Origin: Burhinus oedicnemus
Taxonomy: Eukaryota > Chordata > Aves > Charadriiformes > Burhinidae
Length of the DNA: 64,000 nucleotides
Assembly (NCBI GenBank): GCA_008921705.1
Contig: VFFE01006081.1
Coordinates: 61,624 to 125,623 of the forward strand
Reading direction: 5' to 3'
Position numbers and translations under genes: made by a program. Below are positions 13,501 through 27,200 of this stretch, in pieces. The notes under the pieces are model-generated. The model saw only the letters and a list, made by a program, of their open reading frames with translations. It did no database searches and was not told the DNA's origin. Positions within the stretch are counted from its first letter, which is position 1. Each line of letters opens with the position of its first letter.

Positions 13501-14609
13501 AGCATAACATGACACGTGTGAGTTACAACCAAGCGTGCTGATATCACTGACAATTAGCTGATATCAGAGTGTTTTGTTAAGCTGACATACCTTATCTGTG
13601 TACTTTAATCCACATTAAAAACCAGCAATATTTATACTTGGCCAACTTCTAGATGCAATGCACAGCTGATAATGTTGTAGATCTGCTCTCTCTGATGGCA
13701 AATGGGGTCACCTTTTACAATCCCTGCAGGTTTTCACTAAGATGCTAGAGAGTGAAATGGAACATCCCAAGGTGCAGCGTATTAGTTTGTCTCTGAGACA
13801 GATACAAAAGTGGTCAGCGTGAGCAAGGTGCTGGAAGCACCATGGGTGCTCTGGCACCCTGGGTGAAATTGCAGGAGACATCGCAACTCTCTGCTTGTGT
13901 TATCTGACCTCTGCTAACTAATGACTGGAGGCATGTAAGAATGTGGGAGAAGCACAATAATTGTGCTTGTCACCTTCTTTCTGGGAACTAACTTGCTTAA
14001 GTTTTCTCTGAAGATCTAGAGGTGCATAAAAGTGGAGTAAAATCTAGGGAAGAATGTACCTTCTCATCCACTCGTCTCCCAGGAAGGTCCAGCCCAAACC
14101 ACAAACTCTTAATCCTTCCCACTTAATTTATGGTGCAACCATTAAGATGTGAGGGATTTAGAAGGACTGGGCCTTAGTGTGGGTTCCCATTAGCTACTTC
14201 CTAGGGTACATGAGGAGTTTAGTGTATTAATGGCTCCAAGTCTGCAACCCTTATGCAAGTATACATCTATGCACAGGTTCATCACCCCTTGGACACAAGG
14301 GGAGCTACTTCCATAGACAGAGTCCTGTCCTGCACCCCCTGTGTTGCAAAGAACAAAAATTAAGGTATTCCAGAAGTACAAAGTGCTATGCTCTTTGTTT
14401 GAATACTTGAGAAATTGCTGAAAACTGGGAGTTCAGCTCTTGGGAGCTTCAGCTATGACAAACCAAAGCAAAAGCTGATCCCTTCCTCTCCTAGTTCCGC
14501 TGTTATCATACCGCAAGGCCCTCTGAGCTCCCTGACACACTAAAGCATCCCCTCTGCCCTGTCAAGGTGACAGCATCGTTACTCCTAACAAATTCACTTC
14601 CCATAAGAT
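10591..14609. other. Non-coding interval, nothing assigned
   Basis: AT-rich non-coding DNA with T runs (13037-13050) and no recognisable gene. At about 12068-12086 there is a 19-base resemblance to the MIR core (CTGTGACCTAGGGCAA), too short to call. Open frames are at most 96 codons and have no family resemblance. Confidence 0.5.
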
Positions 14610-14750
14610 ATTCAAAGGATATCCAGTTCATTCAAATGTACCAGATTTAAATGTATCTTAATTTATGACTGTGTTCTAATCACCAGAAGATGATGAATAT
14701 AATTAAAGATAATGAATGGCCCCATTAGTCTTTTGCTTGCTGTGATAATT
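14610..14750. promoter_or_regulatory. AT-rich candidate conserved non-coding element
   Basis: An AT-rich patch with several homeobox-type and GATA-type cores (TCTTAATTTATG, TATAATTAAAG, GATAATGAATGG, GATAATTCC) and no coding potential. The inference rests on motif density alone; there is no conservation evidence in hand. It may simply be AT-rich background. Confidence 0.15.
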
Positions 14751-15484
14751 CCTTCAGACAGACACTTCCTTTGTCTCTGTGTGGTGTGGAAAGATGCCTT
14801 AGCAGGGGAAACTTCTGTTGCAGCTGCTCCTCACCCTGGAGCTTAAGAATGGTATTTAATAGCAAGACTGGGAGCAAAGAAGAGAGAAAGAGCAGACCTC
14901 TATATGCTGAATACTATGCAAGTAATTGCTGAAGATGGAGGTAGAAAGAACTGGTCATACGTGTCAAATCTTGCATGTAGAAATCTTGGACCTCCCCTGC
15001 CACATGCTGGTATTTGCACCTCACTTTCTTAGCTCCACGTTTTTATCTTTGATTTTACATATCTCAAAGAAAATATTGCTGGCAGCTTCATAATATCCTC
15101 TGTCCCTCCTTTACCTTCCAGCCATTCCGGACTGGCTCAAAACTATACAATCCATTTATTTGGCACATGGGTTTTCCGTCTCTCATCTAGTTACCGAATA
15201 AGCCTGACACTGTGAAGCTTATATGCTTCAGTGGCACTGTAGGCTTCCACTGACAGGGCTGCAGACAACTGAACCAGGATGGCGGGACTGTTCCTGGTAG
15301 ATTGCATTATACGCCCAAAATGTATATCCTGATCTACCTCCTTCATGGCAACACAGTGAAGGCAAAATGCAAACTGTAGTGTTTTGTGTGGTGGGGAGTG
15401 ACGAGACGGTAAAAGCAGGCACAAAGTTGAAGTTTCTTGTTGGGAGAATTTGTTGAGCACTGAATTGGAAGTTGCCTCCACACT

Positions 15485-15565
15485 AGGTCTGCAAGTTTCA
15501 TGATTTTGCTCTGTTTGTCATCACCCACATGATTAATGAAAACCTGGAACAGGACTGCTCTGGAA
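15485..15565 (-). mobile_element. Decayed CR1/L3-like LINE fragment
   Basis: Read on the + strand, the stretch runs TGCAAGTTT, then TGTCATC, then CATGATTAATGAAAA, then GGAACAGGACTG. This order matches the antisense of a segment near the end of CR1/L3 reverse transcriptase (the familiar ...GTCATTGATAAA...TTGAACAGGACTGG...). That places the LINE on the minus strand. The match is from memory, short and gapped, and flanking sequence does not extend it clearly. Confidence 0.3.
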
Positions 15566-17968
15566 GGACTTGCTCAAAGGAGCAGGAGGATTGTGGCAGC
15601 AGAACCTCGGGAGTCCTCACAGGCTTTGCACCCATCTCACAGCAGTTTTCCTAGATACCAGGGCAGCAATGATGAGCCATCACTTTTGGCATGGAATAGT
15701 TTTATGAGACCACGTTGAACCTTTAGGGGAGGATTTCCACCCTCTCTACCTTCCCCACAGCATCTTCACTCAGGCTGAGCGTTAAGTTTGTCTGGACACT
15801 GGCACTGCAGAAGCTGCCACTAAAGGCCTTTCAAAATTTTCCAGGTTGCTCAGGAGTTTCAGGCTTGTCTGACCATCATGGTAGAAGCGAGAGGCAGACT
15901 GCACCCTTGTGTCTGCCGGGGCTGCCCTTCCTCACTCCCATCAGGCTGTTGAAACTCATTTATTGGGCTGCAGATCTCTTCCAAAACACAGTCATGAGAA
16001 AGAGAAGATGTAGCCCTCGGAGCATGTCTGAGACCAGAACATTCTGCACCAAATAAGAACCACTCCAGGCCAGAGAGCAGGAGCTGCTGCTAATCTCTCT
16101 CTTTTGACACCATCCCTTCTGGGCCGTGCTCAGCAGATGTTTATGACTTAAACCTGTCAGCTGTGGTGATGTGATGCTTCAAATCTCTTTTGAGGCCCGG
16201 CAGGAAAATTTAATATCTCTGGATGAGGGGATTGTCAAGCTTGTTCTCCTAGCTCAGAGATATCAGATGTGCTGTGAAACTCAGAACTTCAGCAATACGA
16301 CTCTAGGCTTTTGATCTGGCAATTTCTTGTTATTAATGTATGTGCAACGAGGGCTGCATAATGTTATAAAAATACACAGGAGATACCTGTTATTATGGTC
16401 CTGCTGAAGTCACACACTGAAGTCCTGCTATAACATCAAGGGAGCAGAGTTGAGCCTGCATCAGTGGATATTAGCCGAGTTAACAATCTGGGTTAAATTA
16501 TCCAAACAAAAGCTGGAATTTGATATTGACATGTACTGAGGTTTTGTCCCTCCCGTTCTTCAAAGGGGAATTTTGTATGTAAATCTGTCTTAGGAAAATT
16601 TTCCAATATTATATCCATCACAGAATACATCATTTTAGTGTACCACAGATCTAAGTCTGCAGGCCAGCGGGAATGCCACATCCACTTCCCTGAGGACAGC
16701 TACAGATGTGTGAGCTTCAGGAAAAGATGGAAATGAATGATAGGGAGGAGTGAGACAGAAGCAGAAAAAAGCAGTTCAATAGTGATCTGGGATGCCACCC
16801 CCTTGGTCACAGAAGTTGTCTTGAGTTTGTCTTCTACAGGTTTTGTTCTATACATGCTAATATTTTTGAGGTGCAGGGATCTCAACTAACAGTTGAGTTT
16901 TCAAAGGAATAAAACTCTTTGTGAAATTAACTCTTGCTGAATAATTTCATTACAAAATAAAGGGAGGGGTTTTTTTCAAGTGACAAAGCATTTAACTTCC
17001 ATTTTTAAAGAGGAAAAAGCCCATTTATGCTGCAACGTGGGGGTTTTTTAATTTCAAAAGTTACCTAAATTTAAAAAAAAAAGGAAAATTAAAAATTTTA
17101 AAAGGCATTTAATAACTTCAACGTGAAATTTAAAGCTAATCAGAAATAAAAACATTTAACAAGAAGAAGGGGGGCGGAGTGAGCGCTGGGCTTGCTCATG
17201 AGCTCTCCTGCTAACAGAGCTGGAGTCACTTGCCACAGCTGGTAACATACTCTGGGAAGCACAGCAGGGCTTGCGAACAAATTTCTCTAAAATGCAAGAA
17301 TGAGTGCTTTCTCTAGGAATAAGTGCCCAGGGAATTGCCAGGACCGTTTGCTGCTTCTTGTGCATAGCTGAACTTGCTCCCAGAGTGTTTTCCTTCTGCA
17401 GGAGGTGCCAGAAGCGGGGGCCTCGCTTGCAGCGTTGTGCCCCGTTTTCCAGGCTTGCCTGCCACACTCTTCAGCCGTCCTGACAGTTGATTAATGCCTC
17501 AGCCGTGGAGTGACAATTCTGGTTCGCTCCTTCATCCATCATCCCTGCACCATTTCCTAGGGGCCTCAGGACCCTGGCAAATTGTCACATAACCTAGCAG
17601 GGACTTGCTGTTCCTCCAATTGTCTGTCTGAATAAATGTCCTGTTTTTTCAGAAGTTGCGAGAGGGAGAAAAAGAAAAGGCTGGAAAAGAGCTCACATGC
17701 CTTCCATAGGAAAAGGAGATTGATGTGATGCAGGAAGATGGCTAATTCACTCTTTTAAACTTTTATCCTACCTGTGTCCCCAGGAAAGCTGCTTGGAGTG
17801 CAAAGTCTAGTTCCTGACTCCCCATCAATGAGGAGGGGGTGGTCCAAGATGATGTTTCTTGGGAGAACTGTGGCAGAGCTAGGAGACAGGTGTGAAAATT
17901 GAATCCTGGTGCAGAAGCCAGCTCTTCCTTCAGATTTATTGGGATAACAAAAAAAAGTTGGTCTTTTC
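15566..17968. other. Non-coding interval, nothing assigned
   Basis: I see no gene or repeat here. An AT-rich part at 16900-17160 passes abruptly into a more GC-rich part at 17160-17480, which has a few CpGs but falls short of a CpG island. A 103-codon frame on the minus strand there has no recognisable domain. Confidence 0.5.
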
Positions 17969-18012
17969 ATGCCTCAGTTTTCCATTTTAAGATGGGGATG
18001 ATGGAGAGCAAT
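17969..18012 (+). mobile_element. MIR/CORE-SINE-like fragment
   Basis: CATGCCTCAGTTTTCC, then ATTTTAAGATGGGGATGATGG, reproduces the distinctive MIR 3' segment (GCCTCAGTTTCCTCATCTGTAAAATGGGGATAATAA) with a small gap. Sense is +. MIR-like CORE-SINEs are ancient in amniotes, so a short diverged copy is expected in a bird. The upstream part of the element is not clearly visible. Confidence 0.42.
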
Positions 18013-21000
18013 CAGTCTGCACTGTGGGAGCTGGGAAATGAGACCCAGTCCTGGCAGAGGAGTCCCAGCAAAGCGGGGGAGTCTGAACTTCTTGTGGTGT
18101 GGGACTGGCTGTGAGCTCCTCTGAGCTGCTCAGGCTCTGCCTCGCTCGCCTGTCTGTGCCGAAGGATAAGCTGCCGCTAAGGCCTGGCATTTGTTTTTTC
18201 ACTTTAAAAACAAAAGGAGCTCCCCTGATACCCTTCACAATGTCACATTGCGATTTCACGTGGAATTGCTGCTCTTGCCTACTGAGAAAGTGAGATGAAA
18301 TCAAGTTGAGAGGCGTTTATCTTTTTGCCTTTCAGGCAGGGATGTGCAGCTGCTTGTTCAGCCGCTTTTGTTCTGAACCGGCAAGGACCACTTGAAGGAG
18401 GGAATGGGGAATGCGCTACCAAGGGGCCCTCTTCTGCCTGCTTGGTACAAGAAAGTGCCCACCCCGGTGACAGCTTCCCAGGGGCTGAGTAGACAAAGGT
18501 GACTTGTTCTCAAACCTGTTCTCCCTCTGTAACAGGACCAACGCATCGGCTCACATCAGCTCACCCACCTTGTAGCTTGCTTACAACTTCAACGTGTGGT
18601 TAAGGCAGAGGAACCCAAGAGGTACAGCCCCAGAGCCATAACTCTCAGTGTTGCATAAACAAGGGTCGCTTTCCAGTATCTGAAAAAGAAGCACTAAATT
18701 TTCTCTGATTTATAGCTACAACCACTAAAGCATCTCCGATACAAACAGTTCAGCTTGTCAGTTAAGGAGGAATCGGTGTATGTGCACAGATGGGTGAAGA
18801 CCACGGTCCTCCTGACAGGTACATCTTGAAATGTTCACAGGAGTAACTGGTCAGAGCCGCTGAGGCGTCTGGTGCTGCAGGGGAGGGGCTGGAGCTGGTT
18901 TCCACTGTCCAGACAGATTCTGCAATCCCAAATTGACACTGCTGCATTTGGGTGTTACGGTGATGAGTCATAATTTACATATAATATCCAGGACTCAGTC
19001 ACCGAGTCTAGTTTGGGACAGATTCAAGGGAACAAGAATATTTTATGTGCAGATCTGTTTTAGACGAATTTTAAAAATACATATAGGATTTTTAAATTTA
19101 TCTTGGAAACTGGCAGGTGTTCTGGCACCCCCTTCCTTCCACTCGGAGATTGCTTGTGACCATGGACCTGGAACAGGTCTGCTGCGAGACATGAATTCAG
19201 TAGATCAAGTATTTATAATCTTCCTCAGGGTGTCGTGTGGTGGCCTTGACTTTGAACGTACATAAGGGCCAGCCTCACATGAGGTACCAACTACCTGCGC
19301 AGAGGTTGGCCTCTGGGGTGTCTGGCTGTCTGGGGAGGGTTTTTGGATCGGATTTGCCCAGGAGTATTTCTGGAAGAATAGGAGAAATAGTCTCTTCGAT
19401 GTTTATATCACTTGGGGTTGTTCAGTGATTCAGCTAAAGGTGCAGAAAGCTCTCTCCTGGCAGGGCTGGTTGGCAAGGGGCAATTAGGTGTTAGTTTGGT
19501 GGACTGCACCTGCAGGCACTACCATCTGATTAAAGCCAAACTCCAGGTGCCAGTAGCTTCCATCATAGCATGGTTTACTTATTCTGTTTAATTCTGTGCT
19601 GTGAAACCATGAAGTGAGCCAATGCAGACCTGTGGCATCTCCAGGACCTGCTGGTCCTGTGCCTCCTGCACAGGGAGTCAGTGTTGCTGTTGGCCAAGGG
19701 AGCTTGCAGGAGAGGAAAGGAAAGGAACCCACCTACTCCATCTCTGGGTCCTGCCTGAGCGTTATTTGGCTGGGAAGACTTAACCACCTTGAGGGGAGGT
19801 ATACTGTGAATAAATAAGAAAAAATCGGGCATCTTTTTCAGGACAGTCTGGACAACAGGTCAGATTTCTTTGCAAAGTTTACACCTACCTCTGGCACCTA
19901 TTTGGGAACTTCTTGAGGGAGACAGGCCATAGAAAGGGCATATGCAGAGCAAATGGGAAAAGTTAACTCTGAGTGATCCTATTTGAGCACATACTCAGAG
20001 CATCTTTTCCTGCCTTCAGCCAGCTCTCCTGTCTGCTCCACCTCTGGGTCTTGCAGCTCTGCCAGTACCAGTCTGAGCCAAATCCTTTTCAGAGTGTGGG
20101 CTGCTTCTAGTGTCACAAACTGCTACTTTTGGCTGTCAGATCCAAGCTGGGGTATTCCTCGAAGCTGAGGAACTGCATCTCTGATTGCCCCAGTGGAGAT
20201 GGATGTGGCTGTTTCTTTCTCATCAGCTTACAGCTGCCTGCGGAGGAGAGCCTTGGGGGTGGCAATCCCAGCACAACCCCCAGTCACCTTCCCTCCCTCC
20301 CTCGCTCACTCCTGAGTCATACTCTTTGATGTGGGCAGCACATCCAAAAGCAGCCATTGGGTAGGAAAGTTCCCTTACCAGGTCATCAGCTGGAGGAAAC
20401 CCCATCTCCCTAATGGGCAGGTCTGCTTCAGGGCACATCCAGCATGTCCTCACACTTTATTAGTGGAAGTGTCAACAAAGCTGCAGGCAACAGCTGGAGA
20501 AGGCAAAAGCAATTTGATTCTTTCATAAAAAAAACTTTTGTCCTTTTCTCAGCCCTATGCCCTACATAGTCTCTTTTTGCTTTAATATCAAGGGTGACAT
20601 TTTGAGGCCTTTGGAACTTTTCCAGTCTCTGTCTTCACTTTCATACTTCAACTATTTTCTGAGATAAATGAAAGCCCCAGAGCCAGCTGCATGTCTGAGA
20701 GGGGGTGTCACCTGCACACCAGAGCAGAGCTGGGGTATTTGTAGTTTGTTGGAACTAGTGGCTTCCACCTTCATTTAGAAACAAACCTGGGAATGTAAGT
20801 GCACGTGGTAGATTATGGGGATTCCTCTGCTTTACTTTAAGGGAATGCAGAAATATCCCTCTCTCTGATGCCTGATAATTTTGTGTGTATAGTATGGGAT
20901 TTTTCTAGAGCTCTTGCGCACACTCTACCTGTTTGGCCCTGGAATCAATGGGGAAACAAACAAACATTTGCTGTCCACATGGGAAGGGAAAGCAACACTG

Positions 21001-21127
21001 AGTGCTCCAAGCAATCCCTCATCCTCTGTAGAAAAGCTTGCTCGTGTCCTGTGCTCCTTTGATCAGGCCTAGGACTGACAAACATTGTTGCTGCGTTTGT
21101 TGCTGCTGTCATTTCTATTTGTGTTTT
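18013..21127. other. Non-coding interval, nothing assigned
   Basis: No gene or repeat family recognised. A (CCCT)-type patch lies at 20288-20308. Open frames reach 110 codons without family resemblance. GC content is moderate. Confidence 0.5.
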
Positions 21128-21265
21128 GAATTCGAAGGGCGAATTCGATTTAAATCAACCACAGTCACATGTAATCAAAGCTAATGAGCAGGTTCCTATC
21201 TGTATTAAAGTAAGTAAATAATTCAATAATTTTCAGAAATCTTTGCCAATGAGTCACTTTGCATT
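21128..21265. promoter_or_regulatory. AT-rich candidate conserved non-coding element
   Basis: AT-rich sequence with clustered transcription-factor-like cores: GTAATCAAAG (TCF/LEF-like), CTAATGAG, AAATAATTCAATAATTTT, an AP-1-like TGAGTCAC and TTTGCATTT. It begins with a direct repeat of GAATTCGA around AAGGGC. The density of sites suggests an enhancer, but this is inference from composition only. Confidence 0.2.
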
Positions 21266-24200
21266 TGTCCAGCCAGGGATGATATTGCAAATCTAAACAA
21301 AACAAGTCAAAACATGTGTGCGAGCACGCTGAGTGGGACTCGCATGGGAGCAGATACCATCTGGAATCACAGTTGCTCTCACAGCCAGAAGAAGCAGAAA
21401 GATGCTGTCAAATGGGAGAGGTGCACAAGTGAGCCACGGGAAGCTCTTAGGGCAGCAGCGTGGAGGTGGTGGCTTCTTAACTTTTTCCATCTTGTCACCA
21501 ACGCTCTGCACTTTGCTCTCTGTGCTGCTTATGTCTTTTTACAGGGCCAGGTCACAGGCACCGGTCCTTGCCTGTGTGTGTGTGACAAGCATGCTGGAGG
21601 GGGTGACAGTGCTCCCCCGTGTCAGCGGTACAAACATGAGCACGGGTCTTTCTTCCTGTATGGACAAGCGGTAGGGTAGATCTCACAGCCCTTAACCTCA
21701 CCCATGGGCACCTCTACTGCTTGACTTCTGGAAGTCATTCCGTGTGCTGGCAGCAGAGGCAGGCAGCCGCTAGGCAGAGTGCCACACGTGGGTCTGCAGC
21801 TCAGAGCATCTCTGTTGGAGTGTGGGCTGGGCAGGAAGCATATGGTGAGCTGGCGATGGGAGCCTGCCTGGTATCTGAAGGCACTTTCCTGTCCAGCCAC
21901 CACATGGCACAAAAGATGGTTGTGCAGTTTCAATGGTTTGCTGCAAACAGCATCCTTTAACAAAGGCATTTCTTGCTCATAAAATGTAAAAGGACAGGTA
22001 GTCCAGGCTGTGTTTGTTGTTTTTGTAGCTGTTCCAAAGAGTCCTAACATCAGGCTCTCCTGGTTTATTTTCGGATCCAGCTTTTTGGGTCTACTACCAT
22101 CCCTGACTAGTTCTGGTCTGTCTGAGTTGCAACCTGTATCATTTTGGCTTCCATGCGCCTTGTTTGCTAGCACAGCTCCTGAAAGATAATGAGGTGGGAG
22201 CATCGTTACACAAAAAGCCTTGGTGGAAAAATACTGTACTTAAATAAGTTGAGAGCATTATCACCACTTAGAAAATGCTTGGAGGAGTGACAGCATATGC
22301 TGTTCTGTCATTAAAACAAAAGTTGTATTTCAAAAGCTTTTTTCCCCCAAAGATATTATGCAGATATTGCTAGTCTAACAGGAATTTGAAGTGGAAGAAC
22401 AGCTGAACAGAGTAGCTGCCACCGAGAGAGGCGGGGGCAGGTGACAGGAATACAGATTTCAGTGGGATGCATTCAAGGAGGAAGGCGGCAACATAATTTG
22501 CCAAAGACATCCTGGAAATGGTTAATAAGCACATGGAAAACTCCCCTTGCTGCAGAAATAGATCAGCACAGAGCAAGGTTGGAGGGTGCTTTGGCACGGC
22601 TATTCTTTGCCAGAAACATCCCACCTTCTTGCTGGATTTGGATTTTGCTGGCTCACTGGAGCAGGTTGCTGTCTCCTGTGTACCCCCTGCTCTCAAGAGG
22701 AAAGACAAGGGAGCATATGGGCAGAATGGTCCCAAAGGAAGATCCTGAGGCAGAGCCAAGCCAAGATCTGGGCTAATCTTTGTTCATAAACCTAAGCTGG
22801 AGGACAGAGTAGAGTTTGAACTTTGCAACTGTGCTGCCACAATTCTTGCAGTGCAGCAAACACTTTTGCTCAGGAAGCTTTGTGACATGTAAGATTTTTT
22901 TTAAACAGAACTTGGAAAACCCAGTGCAGTTTAGTCCACTACAGGCCTGTGAGATGGACAGTTCCAGTTCAGGCTATACATCTACTGATAGGAAGCTTCT
23001 TCAGCTTTATCCGGATTTGGATGCAGCACATTGATTATCTTCATAATCCCTCACTGGAGTATGTTGTATAGAGTGATATCTTGCTATATCCAGATTTTCA
23101 CTGACATAATTTTACTCTTGGGTCCCACGGGGTAAGAAAGGCTTGGAAGTTGACCTTACCTTGCTTCTCACACAAGACCTTATGGGATGTTAAGCATGGA
23201 ATGAAGTTACACACAAATAGCTGAATTTGTCATTTTCCCATTGACAGGTTGCAGGTGATTTCAAATACTTGTGACAAGAAAAAGGGAGGGAGGGCCATGG
23301 GGAGGAACTGAGCCACCAGGACTGCTCTGGCTGGCATGGTGCTGTGTCCTGGGACTCCCAGGAGCACGTACGTGTTCAGTAGCACTCTGCTTTCTCTCAG
23401 TTTTCATGCATGATTTATATGGTGCAGGAGCCTTTGGAAATATTGTTTCTGAGCTGCAGCTGAACAAAGGAAATGAGAGTTTTGAGGTTTTGTGTGTTGT
23501 GCTAGAGTTGAAAACCAGGCAACACTATGCTAAATGTGTGGGATCTGGGGCTTTTCTAATAATCACCTCTGCTTTGCTATTCCCATGAAAAACCTTGCCG
23601 TGACATTCATTTGTTAGAAGATTTGCAGAGCCAAAACCAACAGGGGACTCTACCCCAGCCAGCCTGATTTAAAATAAGTAATCATTATCTGAGGACATAC
23701 TAATGGTTGACTTGTGTTAAGCCGGGTCTGAGGGACTGCTGCACGCCTGGCCAGTCAGAGCTGACCTGAGACAAGCTGTTCAGTCTGAATGACAGTTTGG
23801 GTCACCTCCCTCTGCTTCTACATTGTTTCTTGCTGTCCTTATAGGTCAGATTTTCAGCTTAGCAATAGCAGTGTGTGTGTGTGCATTCAGATGACTAATA
23901 AGCACCACATAACTTGTCTGCTATAGGCTAATGTGGATGGCTGGGAAAAAAATGGCACTGGATAAAACCGAGCATCTCTAAAGATGCCAAGCGTGGAAAG
24001 AAGCACTGATAAACACTGATGGTACAGGCCAAGGGCCTCACGTGCCATGAGAGCAAGGGTGTCCAGAGCTACTCCAAACAAAAAGTTTTGGCAGAGCAGA
24101 GGTTGCAAAACTGCTGCAAAGGAGGCAGAGGGACTGGGAATGTGAGTTTAGGGAAAGCTGTAAAAAGATACTGTTCCCAGTAGTGTAGGAGTTGAATGTA

Positions 24201-27200
24201 AAGGAAAAAGGTGTTCCTCCTTTGCAGGCTTGCTGCTGAATGTGGCTTTCCAGCCTCTCCTCTTCTCCAGATGTTTTGATCAGTAATGGTGTAAGTAATT
24301 AAAAAATAAAAAAAATAAGCTAAAATCTTGAAGTCCACCCTGTTTGACTGTTCTTACTCTGATTCACAAGCTTGAGCGGCTCTGAATAGTTGAATCAGGC
24401 AGAAAAGTCAGAAAGTGTTTTGTGATGTTTGAAGAAACACTTTCATAGCTGCAATTTAAAATATTCCCATCCCATTTCACCCCCCAAGGACATTCCTGCT
24501 GTGCAATAAATGAGGGTAATGTTACAGATCTTCAAAATACTCCCAACCTTTTGCCAGGTGAAAGACAGCTGAAAAGTCTGTTAAAGACAGTTTAAAATCC
24601 ATGGTGGGTTTTTCCTTTCTCCAGAAGATGTCTAATTCATCTTTGTTATATCTGAAGCAGAGTGAACACGAGAAAGGCCTGTGCAAGTTAAACTAAACCA
24701 TAAGTGTGGTCCCTCCTGACTTGCCAGCCATGTTCATGTCATCCTTCTCTCAGAGGAGTTAGGAGCTCAGATCCTATGGAACGTGCTGCAACCAAGACCA
24801 TTCCCTTCCTTTTTCCCCAGGGAATCCCTTTTCATAGCATTACTGCATCCCTGCAGCTTTCCTAATTCAGGAGTTTCTCTCGCAGTGCTGGATATGCAGC
24901 TTTTTCCTCTCTCGAACCCCTCTCCCCATGCCTCTCCTCTAAATTTTTAAGTTTGCATCTTGAAGTCACTGTTGCCTTTAAATTTAATCATAAAGGGGAG
25001 GAGAAGGGGGGGGAAGAGAGTGAAAAACGTGTTAAATGAAGAAGAAAATCAATTTTGCATTTGCCACATCTCAGCAAACATTTACCCAACCCTGCCCCTC
25101 CCCTGCCTGTCAGTGCCAGGCACCGTGGCTTAATCCTTTCAGCATCTTTTCAAGCTGGTTGCATCAGGAACGTGTTGCTTTTCCATGTTCCTGACCTTTG
25201 AGTGTGGACCGGTGTCCTTGAGGTATAAGGCAATTTAAAAACTCTCCTCTGTGTGCTCCACAGAAACCCAGCCCAGTTTGTATCAGCTCAGGCGCCAGCG
25301 CTTGATGAGTAACATCTATTCTTATCAGGAGTGACACCACCAATGCTACCTGCTGCTGTGCTGCTTGAACAAACTGGAGGGATTTTGGTGGAGCGAGGCG
25401 GTGGGCAGCAGCCAGCTCCCTCCTCCCTGCCCTGCTGTGGCCAGGCAGGGCTGCTCCAGCAAAGGGGGCTGGAAAAGGGCACTGTCTGATGCTTGCTCTG
25501 ATTGCGCCTTCAGCTCCCAGGGAAGAGGGTCTGATCAGTCCCTCCTGCACAAGGAGAGCAGCGGGCTGAGCATGAGCGAGGCACAGCTGGGGAAGCATGA
25601 CTGCAGCATCCGCCAGAGGAGCTGGAGCTTTGGCACCCAGCAGCACCCATGCAAGGTTTCTCCTCGGTGATCTTGCTCTTAGCCTTTCATCTTTATCCAT
25701 ACTGAAATTGCTTCTTTTCCTTGCTTTTAAGGCTTCTCTCTAGAAGTGTCAGTGTTAGAGGCGGTGTGTGCTGTTGTGAGTTACAGATGGCTTTTAGGTT
25801 ACATCTTAGCTGTTCAGAAGGTATTCTGCAGGGGTAAGGTACTGGCCTCTTGTCAATCCAAATCAGGTACCTGGCCAGATCTGTGTGATACTGCCTGTGG
25901 GCTCTGCTTTCCTTCCATAAAACCCCATATCTGACGCAGGGAATGATGTGTGCTTGCCAGGAGGCGGAATATAGCGAGGTGGAAAGCAGTCCTGTGACCC
26001 AAATTTCAGGAATGCTTGTTGGGTCTCAGCAGGCTGTGTGGTATGAAGTTCCCAAGGAATCTGCCAAGCAGCACAGCCAAAGAGCCAGGACTAACTAAAA
26101 GAATACCTAAACTTTTGTCAGTGTCTGCTCACTAAAACAGAAATGTGAGAAAATTTCCATTTTGGAAGAAAAATAAAAAAAGATAGTGGTTTTAAAGAGA
26201 TTTTTGTTTCGCTTAAAAACCTAAAATGTTCATGAAGAAAATGGGGGGCTGCTTGGTCAAATAAATTCTATGACTAATGTTGACAAAAACCCCTAGAAAA
26301 TACATATCTCTATCTCATTCTAATAGGAACTTTGCTGTATTAAAAGAGTAAAAAATAAATAAATAATAACAATAATACTGATTCTTCCTCCAGCTCTTGC
26401 ATGAATTAGATATTCAGCCTAGATGGCTGGAGTAACTAGAAATACAGCCATGGATGCCTTTGTTTCTAATATTGGTTAGCTTGTTTAACTTGACTTGTCT
26501 GCAGTATCAATAGCCATTCACATGTGTTACATGGCTTGAAATTACCTTGCAAGCCTCAGTTTTCATCAAAGAGCTCAAAAGAAAGCAGCACAAAGGATTT
26601 CTCTTTGTGTTTTACTCTTCTGCCAAACCTCGATTCCAAAGTACCAGGGTACTTAAGCAATTCCTGCTGGTGTTTCTGTTTGTAGCTGGGTTGTTTGGCT
26701 GATACGCAGCTGTAAATGAGGCTATGAGAAATACTTCATCAAGATGGCTTGGTTCAAAGCCATCTTCTCAATAGAGGATGATTGTTATACTTGGGCCCAG
26801 TGCCCAGAGGAGACAATCTTACATAAGTAAATAAATATTCTATCTGCTTTTCATCAGGGCAGAATGGACACTGGATGCAAAACTTTCATAAGGACTTAAT
26901 TTATTTAGAGCATGAGTAAAACTTTGGGAGTTAGGAATGTCCTGCATCATTTGAAGCTTTTGTCTTAATGTCCTGCAAAATGGTAAGAAATTGGCACACT
27001 CTAAACTTCTGAAATCCAGAGGCATCTGTAAGGGTGCTCACCAAGATGAAACTCCTTGGTTCCTCCTTCTCCCCAGAGAAAGGAGAGGAAGATTGAGGGC
27101 CTGTCTTCAATGGATTTACTCGTGGAAGGGTCTGAATTTCCCACTTTCACTGTCTTGGTTTAGAAGGGCATTCCATTGTCGTCTCCTTGTCAGCTAGAGA

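Noticed and set aside
21622..22203. 193-codon frame on the minus strand
   Set aside because: It overlaps 121- and 113-codon frames and others on the opposite strand and has no recognisable domain.
25164..25700. 178-codon Ala/Leu-rich frame on the minus strand
   Set aside because: GC-rich composition lengthens frames in several phases here, and the protein has no family resemblance.
26741..26766. 10-bp-stem hairpin as an RNA gene
   Set aside because: The stem does not extend beyond 10 bp; such hairpins arise by chance in 64 kb.
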